A stretch of DNA of 64,000 bases from contig NC_018213.1 of NCBI RefSeq assembly GCF_000219625.1, forward strand, positions 2,040,055 to 2,104,054, written 5' to 3'. This document shows, piece after piece, positions 22,036 to 34,021 of the stretch; position 1 is the stretch's first letter; each line of letters opens with the position of its first letter. The position numbers were made by a program, and so were the translations under genes. The stretch is from Zymoseptoria tritici IPO323 (Eukaryota; Ascomycota; Dothideomycetes; Mycosphaerellales; Mycosphaerellaceae). The notes under the pieces are model-generated. The model was not told the DNA's origin. It searched no databases and saw nothing but the letters and a program-made list of their open reading frames with translations.

Positions 22036-25000
22036 CCCCGTTGTTAATCATAGCCTCACTCATTTTTATTCATAGCCTCAGCTAGTCACGTACACGGGAC
22101 TCGAATCCACGCGTGTCGCGTTTCTCACCTGTTTTTGCAGTGATCTTAGACGCGTTTTGATCGCTGTCCCATGCCCTCGTCGTCGCCGTGGTATACCATG
22201 CCTCCTGTTGTTTCTGCTGTATCCGGCTCCACTGCCACCGCTATAGCTAGCTCCACCGCCGCGCCGCCGTCCACCTACGAACGCGCGTTTCTTAATAAGG
22301 ATGATAAGGATAAGGACGATAGTAACATGCCGCAGGACGAGTTCGATAGACTGGAGCTATAGGAGAAGGAAGAGGTGTTGAAGGAGCGTGAGGAGCGTGA
22401 GGCTCGTCGCCGCCTTAAAGGATTCTATAGCGCTCTTAGTTAGCCGGATAACAATGATGGCGCGGTGGATAGTAGTGTTAATAAAGGAGCCACCGCCGCG
22501 CGGATTCAGGTCGATAAGAGCGCCTTCTTAATCGGCGGTGGTGGTCACCGCGCATCTTATTTTAATGCTATTGCTCCGCTAGTCGTCGAAGGGCTCCGAT
22601 TTCCTTTACAGGAAGCTACTAAAGCATAGCTCTACAACTATACTAAGGAGACTAGCTAGGAGGCTGTTTATTCGAAGGGGCCGGATAAGAAGGGCGGTGT
22701 TGTTGTTAGTTAGAGGTGGATCTGTGCGAAGGGTGTTAGTAACGCTAACATAGTCAAGAGAAGGGCAGGACTCGATGCCGCTAGCATTGCTATTGTGCGC
22801 GAGTCGTCCTCGAAGAAGACTAGCTACACTATGTCGGCGATAGTGTCGAAGGTTAATAGGAAGTCGGCCAGCTCTAAGTGGAAGATATCCCTTGGTCGCC
22901 TTCTAGTCCACAACTACGCTAGTAGTAAGGCTATCGGACTACTACTACATCGCCGCAAAGGTCGAGGAGCTAAGATGCTCGAGTTTCTCGCCAACACACG
23001 CAAGGCTAGTATATCCGCGAAGGAGTGCCGTTACTAATGCAAGAAGCAGTTCGGCGGTAACTCTATAACTCCACAGCTAACTCGCGACGTTTACAACGTA
23101 TAGCATGCCCTCCGATTAAAGCAGCTAGATAGCCTTACGCTAGTTAAGAGGGTGTTAAAAACGCTAGAAGATAAGGGCTACTAGCACAGTAAGCCTCTAA
23201 AGGATCGTGCTAACAACCTCCGAGGATTGGCATAGTGCCATCTACAACTGCTACAGATCTTTAAGGATAACAGCGACGTGTGGCTCGTAGACTGCACATA
23301 CAAGACGCAACGATATAGCATCCCCCTTATGGTAGTAGTCATTCGCACACGCACCGGCATCTACCTGCCTGTGCTCTACGTCCTTATGCCGGACGAGACT
23401 AAGGAGGGCTTTACATAGGCATAGCAGTAGATCAAACGGTGTCTAGAAGAGCATAGCATCGACGAGCTATCGTATATAATACACGACCGTAACCGGCAGA
23501 TGTAGAAGTTATTTGAAGCGGTGTTTCCTAGAGTGCGACACCGGCTCTGCATGTGGCACATGAACGTCGCTGTTAAGAGCAACGCTAATGCGAAGTTTGG
23601 TGTTAATGTGGTGCTAGTCCTTAGTAAGAAGGCGACGACTGCACGCAAGAAGGTCACTAAACAATAGCTTAAAGGATACAGAGCCTGCCTTAATGCCACA
23701 ATACCAGCTGAATTCGAATTATAGTGCGACGTCTATAAGGCTGGCGCTAAGCTGCCCCTTGTGGACTCCTTTACGGATAAGGAGACGCTATTAACACCGG
23801 CTAAGAAGGCAACATAGCTCTACCTCTGCAACTCGTATCTGCTAATACAGTAGTAGAAGGAAGAGAAGGAGTTCTGCGTAAAGGCGTGGACCAAGAGTAT
23901 ATGTAGTTATAGCATTATAATAACCTCACCGTGTAAGGGTGCACACGGCGGTCTAAAGGCATAGCTCAAGTCGGCACGTAAGGACATCTTCAGCTTCTTT
24001 AACACTATAGAGCCCTATTACGAGCACCTTATCGATCGATACAAGGCGTCGCTTACAAAGGCTAAGGGCCTTACATCTACTTAGTTTAGAGGCAAGCCCT
24101 TCTGGTACAGAGTGGTAAACGTAGTGCATAAGGAAGCACTAAAGATAACCGCTTAGCAGATTATAAAGTGGAAGCAGCACAAGAAGATAGACGAGCTACC
24201 GCTATGCACTTACACCTTTAGGGCTAAGACCGGCACACCTTGTTTACACGAGCTAGGGCTATATCTTGAAGGGTGGGCTAATAACTAGCCGCTTACGCTA
24301 GACTGTACTATATTCGAGAAGGCGTAGATCCTTCCGAGTAGCCGGCTACTACCTGAGATTACGGCGACGACGATATACGACCCCCTCGTGCGTACTAACA
24401 AGCGCAAGCTCGAGTGGCAATAACAAGGCTCACAGCGTCTTAAGCGTAAGATAACTAGACCGGAACGGCTTACGCAACAGACTAAGGACGAGGCTATAGC
24501 ACTGCACAACCGCCGCCGCAATAAGGAGCCTAGCAATCTATTACAGCGACTGCTACTAAGCTAACGACTCGGCTGCAACTGTAGTAGCAAGGGCGGCTGC
24601 AATCCTTAGAAGCGGCAGTGTAGCTGCGTAAAGGCTAGCACGTAATGCATAGAGTACTGCTATAGTAATAGACCGTGTAGCAACAAGCCAGCGGCAGTGC
24701 TAAATAAGGATCTTATAGCTAAACAAGTGGCGGCGGCGGTAAGGTCTTAACTGGCCGCAATACTTATAGCACCGCCGCAGCTATATTACTACGGCTATAG
24801 CTATAGCTAACAACACTAGCCTTAGAGCCAGCAGATGCCGCCGCCCTCTGGCTAACGACTCTACTACTACTAGCTCTAACAACATAGGACTTAGCAGCAC
24901 AATCCTTACTAATATCAGTAGTAGAACGCGCCTTAGCAGCCTATTTAATAGGAGCTACCGGACCTCTGGCTACAGCGTTTACTGCAGCCGCGAGCTTTTT

Positions 25001-25418
25001 AACGTATGAACTACCTCTACTACTACGACCCCTTTAGTCAGCAAAACTAAAGGAGTTTCTCGCGCTCTTATTAGCTCACCGAGAATTACCGAATACACCG
25101 GCAATCGACAGATCTTACTATAAGAGTGGCCGTTTGCGCAAGTAAGAGATCTACGCAGGCGTTCTAAGGACTTTCTAGCATAGATTTTCCTTCCACTACC
25201 TCTACTACTATAACTACACTACATATATACATATTAATTACACGAGCTTTATCGCACGATGCTATCCTGTTACATGCACTATGTTTTATTGCGTTTACTA
25301 TTGTGGTTGTGGTGTTGTTAACGTCGAGGGCAAAGTGAGGATCTTGGTGGAATTCTGACGTCACCACCTTGGCTGAGGCTATGAATAAAAATGAGTGAGG
25401 CTATGATTAACAACGGGG
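22036..25418 (+). mobile_element. 3.4-kb Mutator-like (MULE) DNA transposon with 47-bp perfect TIRs
   Basis: The terminal inverted repeats are identical over 47 bp and begin CCCCGTTGTTAATCATAGCC; each arm contains TCATAGCCTCA twice. An 8-bp target duplication AGTTTGCT lies at 22028-22035 and 25419-25426. The inside is one degraded transposase gene. Only 22 bp separate it from the MITE on its left, made up of the MITE's right duplication, five bases and its own left duplication. The two elements' TIRs are unrelated, so the MITE is not a deletion derivative of this copy. Confidence 0.92.
22171..25017 (+). pseudogene. MULE transposase, disrupted by many in-frame TAG codons
   Basis: The forward frame from ATG 22171 carries a low-complexity N-terminus, then the MULE core. 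The core shows WLVDCTYKTQRYSIPL with the first catalytic Asp at 23290-23292, YIIHDRNRQM with a second Asp at 23485-23487, and RLCMWHMNVAV with the family Trp-His pair at 23554-23559. A Cys-rich C-terminal segment (CNCSSKGGCNP, CSCVKA, near 24570-24640) may bind zinc. Stops are almost all TAG at positions where Gln is expected; a few CAG codons survive beside them (for example near 23425 and 23847). It cannot make transposase, yet its TIRs are intact, so it could still be moved by another copy. Confidence 0.88.
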
Positions 25419-25426
25419 AGTTTGCT

Positions 25427-27277
25427 GGGATCCCGCGGGAATTCTTGCGTGCAGTTCTACACACGGGCAGTCAGCGGGTCAAAGAGCCCTGTCCCAAGTC
25501 CCGAAATGCCGAAGATGCCTGGGTTGGGCTTCAAGCCGTGCGGGCGAGTTTGCCTGTTTGGGCATTTTGCGCCGGGCAGGTCCATGAGGATGACGGGCTT
25601 TGGTGAGTAGTGTTGAAGGGGCTTTGGTGAGTAGTGTTGAAGTCTGTGGAGAGCTGGCGTGTGCAAACTTCGGTGTGGTTGTGATAGAGTTCGCTGGAAG
25701 CGCGGGAGTGAAATTAGATGTCTTGCATGTTCTTTGTGGTGATTAAGATGCGTCGGCGTGTATTGTTGCGATTGTAGCGGCAGGTGACGGTGCTGTCGTG
25801 ATGGATGCGTTCAATGGTAGTCGCTGAATGTCGTCGTTCTGGACCATCGGTTTATTGGGGTTGTCGGAAGGTGGTGTTGAATGAAGAAGTGAAGTGAAGT
25901 GTGAGAGAGGGAACATGATTCAAGACGATTGCCAAGACAGGAAGAACAGTGCAGTGCTACGAGAGGGCGCCCCTGAAGTCCAAAAGAGAGGCAGATTATT
26001 AAACGGCCCGTCGGACGCTTGTGCCTGACTTGGTTGTACTTTGGTCTTTGGATTGGTCTGGAGTCTGGAAGGCAGATCAAACAGGAGGTGGCAGCATGTG
26101 TTGAATAGGTAGACAAGAATGTAATGTGTCGAAGAGCGAAATCTCCGGGCTGTGTCTCGTCTCTTGGGAGGCATTGGAAGTCAAGGTCACAAGGTCAACC
26201 TAATAAGCAATCTGAAGCCGGACCCCACGCGTTGCCACCTCCAACGCTCCAGATTCTCACATGGAGCAGCTTCCCCTGTCAATGCGACGGGAAACCTCCG
26301 CAGAGTGCACTCTAGACTCGTCTGCATCTGCATCTGCATACATTCATCACACGCAAGAAAGAGAGCGCCACTACTTGAGCGCCCATTTGGACTTTGCCAC
26401 TCTTCTCTTCTCTTCTCAGTCCATCAATAGATCAGCGGGCATCAGTTCCGGCACTCCATCCATCGTCTTGCCCTGCTTCTGCTTCTGTAGCGTGGTACCT
26501 CATACATTGTCAGGTACTTGCTCCAAATCCTCCCTCCATTCTCCATTCTCCAGGCCAAGGATCTTCGCGCTTCATCCTCCTCGCCCATACTCCTACTACT
26601 GCTGCAGAAGTCCCGCTTTCCATTGTCCTCGTTTCCCTTCCTGTTGTGCGCGCCCGCGAAGAACCAACAGAGACCCGCCCAGCTGTCAATAATTCGCCAA
26701 TCTCAATCTCCCGGCTTTGTGCTCCTTTCAACTCCACAAACCCTCCGGATAGCACTGCCTCCTACCCGGCCCCAGTCCGACGATACCTTGCAATCTCACG
26801 TCTTGCCCGCGCTTACATACTCCTCGATCGATCCATGTGCAGGCACGACTGAACGCTGCCATAGTTCTATCTACCGTCACTACCCGATATCATTCCCCGC
26901 CAGGCACCCCGTCGCCGACAACACCATCATCCCGCCGAGCCCCGGGTCCACCTCCACCTCCATCTCCTCCATTGCAGTGTTTCAGACACCACCGACCCGC
27001 CCGGCGCCCTGAGACAGCCGCGCCTGCACCACACCCGATTCCGGCCCTCTCAGGCACGCTGTGCGACATTGCGACACGGACACAAAAGCGCGCGCACACA
27101 CCACCTCTTCTCCACCCCACGCAACGACAAAGCTTCACCACGCGCGCGCGGCGACTGCCGCATTCCAGGATCCCCTCCTGCGCAAATTCACCCTCGTCGT
27201 CGTCGATAGAGAGACAGGGAGCGCTATCGCAGAGCTGAGAGTCCGATAGCTGCTCCTCGTCCTCCTCACCCACCATC
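25427..27277. promoter_or_regulatory. Long upstream region of the RasGAP gene
   Basis: 1.85 kb without a supported gene. Overlapping frames up to 164 codons at 26394-27012 are pyrimidine-rich and low complexity. CT-rich stretches between 26400 and 26700 and AC/GC-rich sequence up to the ATG look like a fungal promoter with a long 5' UTR. A 24-bp sequence starting GGGCTTTGGTGAGTAG is tandemly duplicated at 25595-25618 and 25619-25642. Confidence 0.5.
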
Positions 27278-29791
27278 ATGGCCGTGTCCATGCTCCAGAC
27301 ACCCAGCCGCGCTTCGACCTCCTCCGCCGCTTCGTCCTTTGTGCCGCTCAAGCGTGAAGGCACCATGTCGAGCCATGAGGGCGCCCGCTCGATTCGCGCT
27401 TCGAAGCGCTATTCCGTTACCGCGTTGTACCTGTCGATGAATGCGAATCAACGCGACTTGGAGATTGAGGACGATTTGGCAAGAGGTGAGACACATTGAG
27501 ATATTGAGGAGATTGGGTGATACACATGGAGATGCTGACGATTGATACAGCTCAAAAAGCATTGAGGGATCTAAAGTCGAAGATATCGTCGCAATCGAAG
27601 AAGAACTTTGTGTTGGAGAAGGATGTGCGATATCTCGACTCTCGGATAGCATTGCTCGTGCAAAATCGCATGGCATTGGAGGAGGTATGGATAGACAATG
27701 CGAACGACTGAGGAAGCGTCGCTAACAACTCACAACAGAAGGAAGAAGTTGCCAGCCATCTGGATGACTCTCTGGACCTCTCCGAAGGATCATTCCCAAA
27801 CGACGAGAAGACACAGAAGTACGGAAACCTTCTATTCCTGCTACAAAGCGAACCACGACACATTGCACATCTATGCCGACTAGTCACAATGGCCGAGATC
27901 GACCAACTACTACAAACAGTCATGTTCACGATCTACGGTAATCAATACGAGAGTCGAGAAGAGCATCTGCTTTTGACCATGTTCCAGGTATGTACATCGA
28001 GGATGATCACCGCGACAGAACTAACCAGTCCTCAAGTCCGTCCTCACATACCAATTCGATAACACACCCGATTACTCCTCACTTCTCCGCGCCAACACAC
28101 CCGTCTCACGAATGATGACCACATACACACGAAGAGGACCCGGACAGAGCTATCTGAAGACAGTGCTGGCGGACCGGATCAACTCGTTGATTGAGATCAA
28201 AGATCTTGACTTGGAGATCAACCCACTCAAGGTCTACGAGAGCATGATTGGGAAGATTGAAGCTGATGGCGGCAAACTACCGGCGAACCTCCCGAAAGGC
28301 ATCACGGCAGAGCAAGCTGCAGCGAATGAGAATGTGCAGAGAATCATTGCACCCAGAATTGAAATGTTGAACGAAATTGCAAAATCGTTCCTCGACACCA
28401 TCATTGACGGACTGGACGAGACACCATACGGCATTCGCTGGATATGCAAGCAGATTCGATCTTTGACAAGGCGGAAATACCCCGACGCATCCGAGCAGAC
28501 GATATGCACACTCATCGGTGGATTTTTCTTCCTTCGATTCATCAACCCTGCGATTGTCACTCCACGATCGTACATGCTCATTGAGCAGACGCCTGCCGAA
28601 AACCCGAAGCGGACGTTGACATACGTCGCCAAAATGCTGCAAAACCTGGCCAACAAGCCGAGTTATGCCAAAGAGCCATACATGCAGCGACTAGCACCCT
28701 TCATCGAGGACAACAAGGAACGAATCAACCGATTCATGCTCGACCTCTGCGAAGTCCAAGATTTCTACGAAACCCTCGAAATGGACAACTACGTCGCCCT
28801 CTCCAAAAAAGACCTGGAACTCTCCATCACCCTCAACGAAGTCTACGCCATGCACATGCTGATTGAAAAACACCAAATCGAGCTCGCCCGCGAAGAAACC
28901 TCTCACCTCTCCCAACTCCTCTCCGAACTCGGTCCCGCACCCGTTCAACTCCCCCGGAAAGAAAACCGCGCCATCAATCTCCCCCTCTACAGCAAATGGG
29001 AAGCCTCCCTCGACGACTTCACCGCTGCTCTCGACATCACTCAGGAAGAAGTCTATTTCATGGAAGCGAAGTCCACTTTCGTCATGATCCTCCGCTCCCT
29101 TCCCTCGAACTCCGCCGCTCTCCGCCGTCCACTCCGTCTTGAACGCGTCGCGGAAGCGGCCGCCACGACGAAGAATGACTCCGTCATGGTTAGAAAAGGA
29201 ATCCGTGCGATGGAATTGCTGAATCAACTTCAAGAACTGGGCATCATTGACCGTGACGACAGTTATGCCTTGTTGAGGGATGAGGTGGAGCAGGAACTCG
29301 TCCACTTGGGATCCCTGAAAGAGAAAGTCCTCGTCGAAACGACAAAACTCGACGAAGTCTTCCGCACCATCCGCGACCACAACACCTACCTCGTCGGCCA
29401 ACTCGAAACCTACAAATCCTACCTCCACAACGTCCGCGGCCAATCCGAAGGCACGGCCAAACGGGGCCAATCCGCCAAAGTCCTCGGTCCGTATAAATTC
29501 ACCCACCAGGAACTCGAAAAGCAGGGTGTGATACAAAAGAGCAATGTCCCCGAAAATCGGAGAGGGAATATTTTCTTCAACATCACGAGTCCGAGTCCGG
29601 GCACGTTTGTGATTTCTCTGCATTACAAGGGAAGGAATCGGGGACTATTGGAATTGGATCTGAAGTTGGATGATTTGTTGGAGATGCAAAAGGAAGGGCA
29701 GGAGGATTTGGATTTGGAGTATGTGCAGTTTAATGTTACGAAGGTTTTGGGGTTGTTGAATAAGAGGTTTGCGAGGAAGAGGAATTGGTGA
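27278..29791 (+). CDS. gap1: Ras GTPase-activating protein (IQGAP-related, S. pombe Gap1/Sar1 type)
   Basis: Four exons, 27278-27485, 27551-27684, 27739-27987 and 28037-29791, give 781 residues. All introns start GT and end AG; branch-like GCTAAC and ACTAAC lie before exons 3 and 4, and the fourth exon start was chosen by frame. Residues about 70-115 form a coiled coil. The RasGAP domain spans about 190-480: [18 protein letters not shown] in the arginine-finger region and the signature [15 protein letters not shown] RasGAP C-terminal domain (about 580-775) ends [12 protein letters not shown]. The family stimulates GTP hydrolysis by Ras and tunes growth, mating or morphogenesis signalling. No IQ or calponin-homology domains are seen, so it is the short fungal type. 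Confidence 0.92.
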
Positions 29792-30551
29792 GGTGGACTC
29801 GAAGCTCAGAAGGCGAGGGATGCCGAGAGGGAAGAGGGAAGCGAGGATGAAAGTGGAGGAGACACGGGGCAGGCGAATTGGACGGAGGAAGATGGAGGAG
29901 AAGAGGATGGGAGAGTGATGAGGATGAGGAAGAACGAGACCATGTATTTGTACGACGATCTGGGAATGAGGTGGATTGGGACTGGGCGGGCTGGACGAAG
30001 TTGGGCGTGGGCGGATTCGGAGAGGGTCCCCTGCCGATGGGGTTTTGTGTTTTGTTGCGTTTTTCTTGTGATACCCGGAGTGGAAGAGAGTGTATGAGTG
30101 TGTGAGAGGAGGGAAGGAGAGGAGATTGAGAAGAGGAGAGGAGAGGGGAATGGAGAGGTGGAGAGACTGAGGGATTGAGCGGGGTGTGGTAGAGGATGAT
30201 GAGATGAGAGCTGTATGAGTAGAAAGTATCCATATCCATAGTGGAGACCAACTCGGGACAGCAGACCGATTTTTATGGTGGGCATTTTCTATCCCTCAAT
30301 TTAATCTCCAGTCTCGGACGTTGCCTGTGTTGGCTGAGTTGGCGGCGGCTGAGCTGCCTGCTCCTCGCCAGCGGCGCAGCATAAGCGCTGGTCACGTCTG
30401 CAGGGGCGACCATGCATATGTGTATTCGGCGGCTGCCTATTCACCACGTGCGCCTTGTAAAAACAGCGCTTCGAAGCTCTCTCTTCCTCTGTCTCTTCCT
30501 CTGTCTCTTCCTCTGTCCCTCACCTTCTACTCACTGTTCTACCTCTCCAGC
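29792..30551. other. Intergenic between RasGAP and DUF7587-like gene
   Basis: Purine-rich 3' flank of RasGAP (29800-30200), then the upstream region of the next gene. An imperfect 12-bp tandem repeat (TCTTCCTCTGTC, three units and part of a fourth) lies at 30482-30520. It would encode SLPL repeats if the next frame were extended upstream; I treat it as 5' UTR. Confidence 0.55.
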
Positions 30552-31874
30552 ATGCAGCAGGCCACGGACGAACTTTGCGCCCAACTGTCGGACCTGGAGT
30601 TCATAGACTCTCCTGGATACCTGCCATTCTGTCCTGCAACTTCACCTCGGTACAAGCACATCCAGCTGTCGCCTACACCACGCTTCCTGTTTCGAGTCTG
30701 GTCGCCAAAATCGGACGGCCAAACAGATGGCATATGGATAGACTCCCGAGACGCAGCGGCTAAGCTTGGGTCCGCAGCAGAGGACCTCTTCCAGACCAGC
30801 GACGTTGCTGCGACTGCTGCTGAAGTCGCGGATCATCTGTGGTGGCGTCGAGGCGAGAGAGCAGACAATTTGGTCTCGTGGACCAGTTCGCTGCTCTTCG
30901 CAATTCAATACATGATCTATCGGTATCGTCTCGAGAGCGATGGATCCGACCTGGACGAAATCATGCTCTGCATTCTTGACACTAGCGATTACCCGGCCGG
31001 GACTTTCGCCTGCGATATGGACCTCATCAAAGCGTTCTACGCGGAAAGTGAAGATCTGCAGAAGCTTCACAGGATGCGAACGGGTGGGATATACTATTAC
31101 GGCGAATACCTCTCCCAAGGTTCCATCAAAGTCGAGGGGAAGTGTAAGATCGTCAGCGCCCAGGCTATGCTCGACTGCGGCCTTGCTTCGCTCTGGGCGT
31201 CGTTCGATCCTGAATTTGAGGGTGAGAATAGATGGGCGAAGGCGGTCGTACAGATTCGCCAGAGCTTGTTGTGCAGTGAGACTTCCTCGGACAACATTGA
31301 CGATGAGCAAGCCGACATCGCGGTCCGGATTGCTGAGCTGTTTGGATCTGGATGGCGGTTACCCATGTCTGTCAACTTGCTGGCGCTACTTCCGGGTCAA
31401 CTGCAGGCGGCAAGTATTGGGAGCATCTTGATAGGGAAGGGTGGCTACAAAGGTGATCCAACAGTTTGACATTCTGATTCCACGACTCCGCGAGACTGAC
31501 GACCTGGAACAGACGACGCCCTCCGCATATGTGCACTCATGAACGTCCAGTCCTCGAGTGAAATGCCCGAAGTATGCCGGGTGCAGAAAATTTTGCTGCT
31601 CATACACGAGCTCCGGAGCCGGAGGAAAACAGAAGGTCCGTGGAAAATTTCCTGCGCGTGGCCGCACGGTCAGTCATTGACGAGATACACAGAGTTCCTT
31701 CGAGAAGCCATATCATCGGTTCGTTGTGCGAGCATGTATATGCATGGAATAGCAGACTTGACCGATGAAGATCGCTCGAAGTACTTGGAGCTCGTGCAGC
31801 AAGTACAATTCATGAGTCGTTCGCTCGAGCAGTCGATAGGAGAGGTGCCGAGAGTCGAACAGTGGAGAATGTAG
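30552..31874 (+). CDS. DUF7587-like fungal protein
   Basis: Exons 30552-31452 and 31513-31874 join over a 60-nt intron (GTGATC donor, ACTGAC branch, CAG acceptor), giving 420 residues. The joined sequence GYKDDALRICALMNVQ restores one frame, which neither exon does alone. The first half matches the DUF7587 pattern: PRFLFRVWSPKSDGQTDG, NLVSWTSSLLFAIQYMIYRY, then an Ile-Leu-Asp-Thr segment (LCILDTSDYPAGTFACDMDL). The C-terminal 180 residues are mostly helical and unrecognised. An upstream in-frame Met at 30321 would add 77 low-complexity residues and is less likely. Function unknown; the fold may be ADP-ribosyltransferase-like, which is speculation. Confidence 0.7.
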
Positions 31875-32156
31875 ATAATGGAGTTCAAGTTATGTAGCGT
31901 TGTCGAACAGTCTGGCTCAGGACGAAGTGAGGTGTCACAAGCACGAGCTGATAAGCTCCCTATCTTAGCGCCGTTCCGTTATCGTGATCGAGTCACGATG
32001 CCTGCTCCGCATACGACACCCTCCTCTTCCTCTCACCCTCATCCCCGACCTATGAGTCGACCTACTCAGCCTCCTACTACTGCCTGATTTACAACCTACA
32101 GCCACGTATCCTACGCCAACACCAGACAAGCACACCTAGAGATACATGACACCACC
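31875..32156. other. Short intergenic region
   Basis: 3' flank of the DUF7587-like gene and the CT/AC-rich upstream region of the next small gene; nothing else recognised. Confidence 0.5.
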
Positions 32157-32683
32157 ATGTCCTCCTCAATAGCCATCCCGCCTCGGCGTCAGCAGCCATA
32201 CTCTATACCATCCAGCGCAAGTCCGAACTCCGCTTCACCTTCAAGTTTCGCTTCAGACATGAGCAGCACCTCTATGAGTCCGCCACGGTGGAAGGGAAAG
32301 CAAAGAGCTACAGAACCCGGATCATTCTCATCTTCACCTCTGTCTTCGTCGGCTGCAAGTAGCCTTTCAGCAAGAAGGCCGAGCTTGATGGGCACTTCAC
32401 TGGCGAAATCGGAGTACACCGTGATTGACTTGGGACATGAAGATGGGGCGCCGAGGCTGGTGACTTGTGTCAAGTCGAGTCAAGGGTTTGATTGGAATCA
32501 AGGTACGTTGGGAGCATGTGGGAGTGGATTGAAAGGAAGGGTTAAAGTGCTGATTGGTGATTTGTAGAACTGTTCCTCCCGAGCTATGCAGACTACGACT
32601 CCAACGATCTCGAACATCGCCCAGACCCGATTGAGGAGATTGTGTTGACGGACGAGGAGGCGGCTGCTATGATGCCGCGGTGA
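32157..32683 (+). CDS. Small conserved fungal protein, acidic C-terminus
   Basis: Exons 32157-32502 and 32568-32683, with a 65-nt intron (GTACGT donor, TAG acceptor), give 153 residues. Residues 1-80 are Ser/Pro-rich and probably disordered. The conserved-looking part is YTVIDLGHEDGAPRLVTCVK, then GFDWNQELFLPSYADYD, ending EEIVLTDEEAAAMMPR. The intron falls inside the conserved GFDWNQ|ELFLPSY block, and without it the protein would stop short, which supports the join. No signal peptide. The pattern looks like an uncharacterised Pezizomycotina family; function unknown. Confidence 0.7.
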
Positions 32684-33196
32684 TGGAGATTAAGAGGAGG
32701 ACTGATGGAAACGAACTTTGGTTAGCGATCGAGCATGGTACTTGGGACACTTTGAGCACAAGTTGGCTGCTTTGAGCTATGAGTTGGGAGTCGGTCGGAT
32801 ATACACGGGCGTTGGAACGGACATATAGCTGCGAGTTTGGTCGGCGTTTTGCAGTGCTGCAGCAGTACAACTACGAAGTATATAGATCTCTCGCTTTTGT
32901 GAGATAGTAAACGCAAGGTTCAAGATGGACAGCGTGGAAGTCCCCAGCTTCCTCCACATTTGTGAGCACACAGACTGTCAATCAGGGCATCGTCCATCAC
33001 AGTCAACCGTCTCGTCTTCATTCCCGTGACTCGACCGCGGCATCTAACGTCATGCTTATCGTCCCCGCAAAAACCCCTCGGACCCACCTCCGCCCGGCGA
33101 ACCTTAAATCCTTATCGCGTGTTCACCTCGCGTCTTCCTCCGAACTAAACTTCGACCTCACCTACTCACCCATCCACCCACTCACCATTCCCAGAA
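32684..33196. other. Intergenic, upstream of mis14
   Basis: No gene seen. Short minus-strand frames at 32667-32971 overlap each other and lack support. The last 200 bp are CT/CA-rich, typical of a promoter. Confidence 0.5.
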
Positions 33197-34021
33197 ATGG
33201 CTAACATCTTCGAATCCACCGCCCCCCAACCCGGCCAACGCGCCACCGAATCCACCCACCGCAAAATCGAACTCCAATCGCCTGCCGATTTGACCTATCT
33301 GATCGCGAATGTCTCCGCCGCCGCGAGAGAGAAGTTGAATAAACATTTTCCGCCGGATGCAGTGCAGGGGGAGGATGAGTTGAGGGGGAAGGTGGAGGAA
33401 TTGGTCGATGAGGTATATTCTTGACATCCAGTGAAGAGGGTAAGGTGGGGATGGAAGGCTGATGGCAATGCGATAGTACATTCGGAACACATTCAACGGC
33501 GCGAAGGATAGTATTTTCATCAACGGCATGGATCGCGCGGAATTGGAAGCTGAGTTGGCGAAAGCGCAGGAGGGAGAAGGTACAAACACTCCTCATCATG
33601 CCCCGCCAAAGCGTTCTCTCCCACTAACGGTTCTGACTTTTGTCTCTCAGAACTCGAACCCTTCGACACCCGCCTCGCTCAACGCATCCAGACTCTCTCC
33701 ACCCAAGTCGAGCACCAAACCCTCGCACTCGCGAACCTCCGGCGCAAAGCACCACAAGACACGGCGGCGAAATTTACCGCGAGTTATGAGAAACAGGTGG
33801 AGGAGTATGAAGGGAAGTGGAAGCTGGAGCAGGAGAGGAGACTGCAGGAAGCGAAGGCGGTGACGGTCGATGTCGGGAGTGTTGAGAGGGTGGAAGAGGT
33901 GGCGGGGACGTGGAGGAAGGGGAATGAGGGCTTGGAGGAGCTGAAGCGAGGATTGGGAGGGAGTGTGGCCGGGTTGGAGAAGGCGACTAGGGCGGTTGGG
34001 GTGGTGGGGGAGAAGAGGTGA
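33197..34021 (+). CDS. mis14: Kinetochore protein Mis14/Nsl1 (MIND/Mis12 complex)
   Basis: Three exons, 33197-33412, 33477-33579 and 33651-34021, give 229 residues. Introns have GTATAT and GTACAA donors, and ACTAAC precedes exon 3. The N-terminal half is diagnostic: HRKIELQSPADLTYLIANV, then VEELVDEYIRNTFNGAKDSI, the latter created only by splicing exon 1 to exon 2. A long coiled coil follows (about residues 105-190). Mis14/Nsl1 is a subunit of the four-protein Mis12 complex that links centromeric chromatin to the Ndc80 complex. Length is close to the family norm. Confidence 0.9.

Noticed and set aside
26394..27238. Overlapping + strand frames of 133-164 codons
   Set aside because: Pyrimidine-rich low complexity, mutually overlapping, no domain; treated as promoter and 5' UTR of the RasGAP gene.
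28691..29623. 310-codon minus-strand frame
   Set aside because: Antisense of the RasGAP exon; composition (Gly, Val, Phe, Asp rich) is the mirror of its codon bias.
30321..30551. 77-codon upstream extension of the DUF7587-like protein
   Set aside because: Low-complexity SLPL repeat from a 12-bp DNA repeat; the Met at 30552 gives a normal start.
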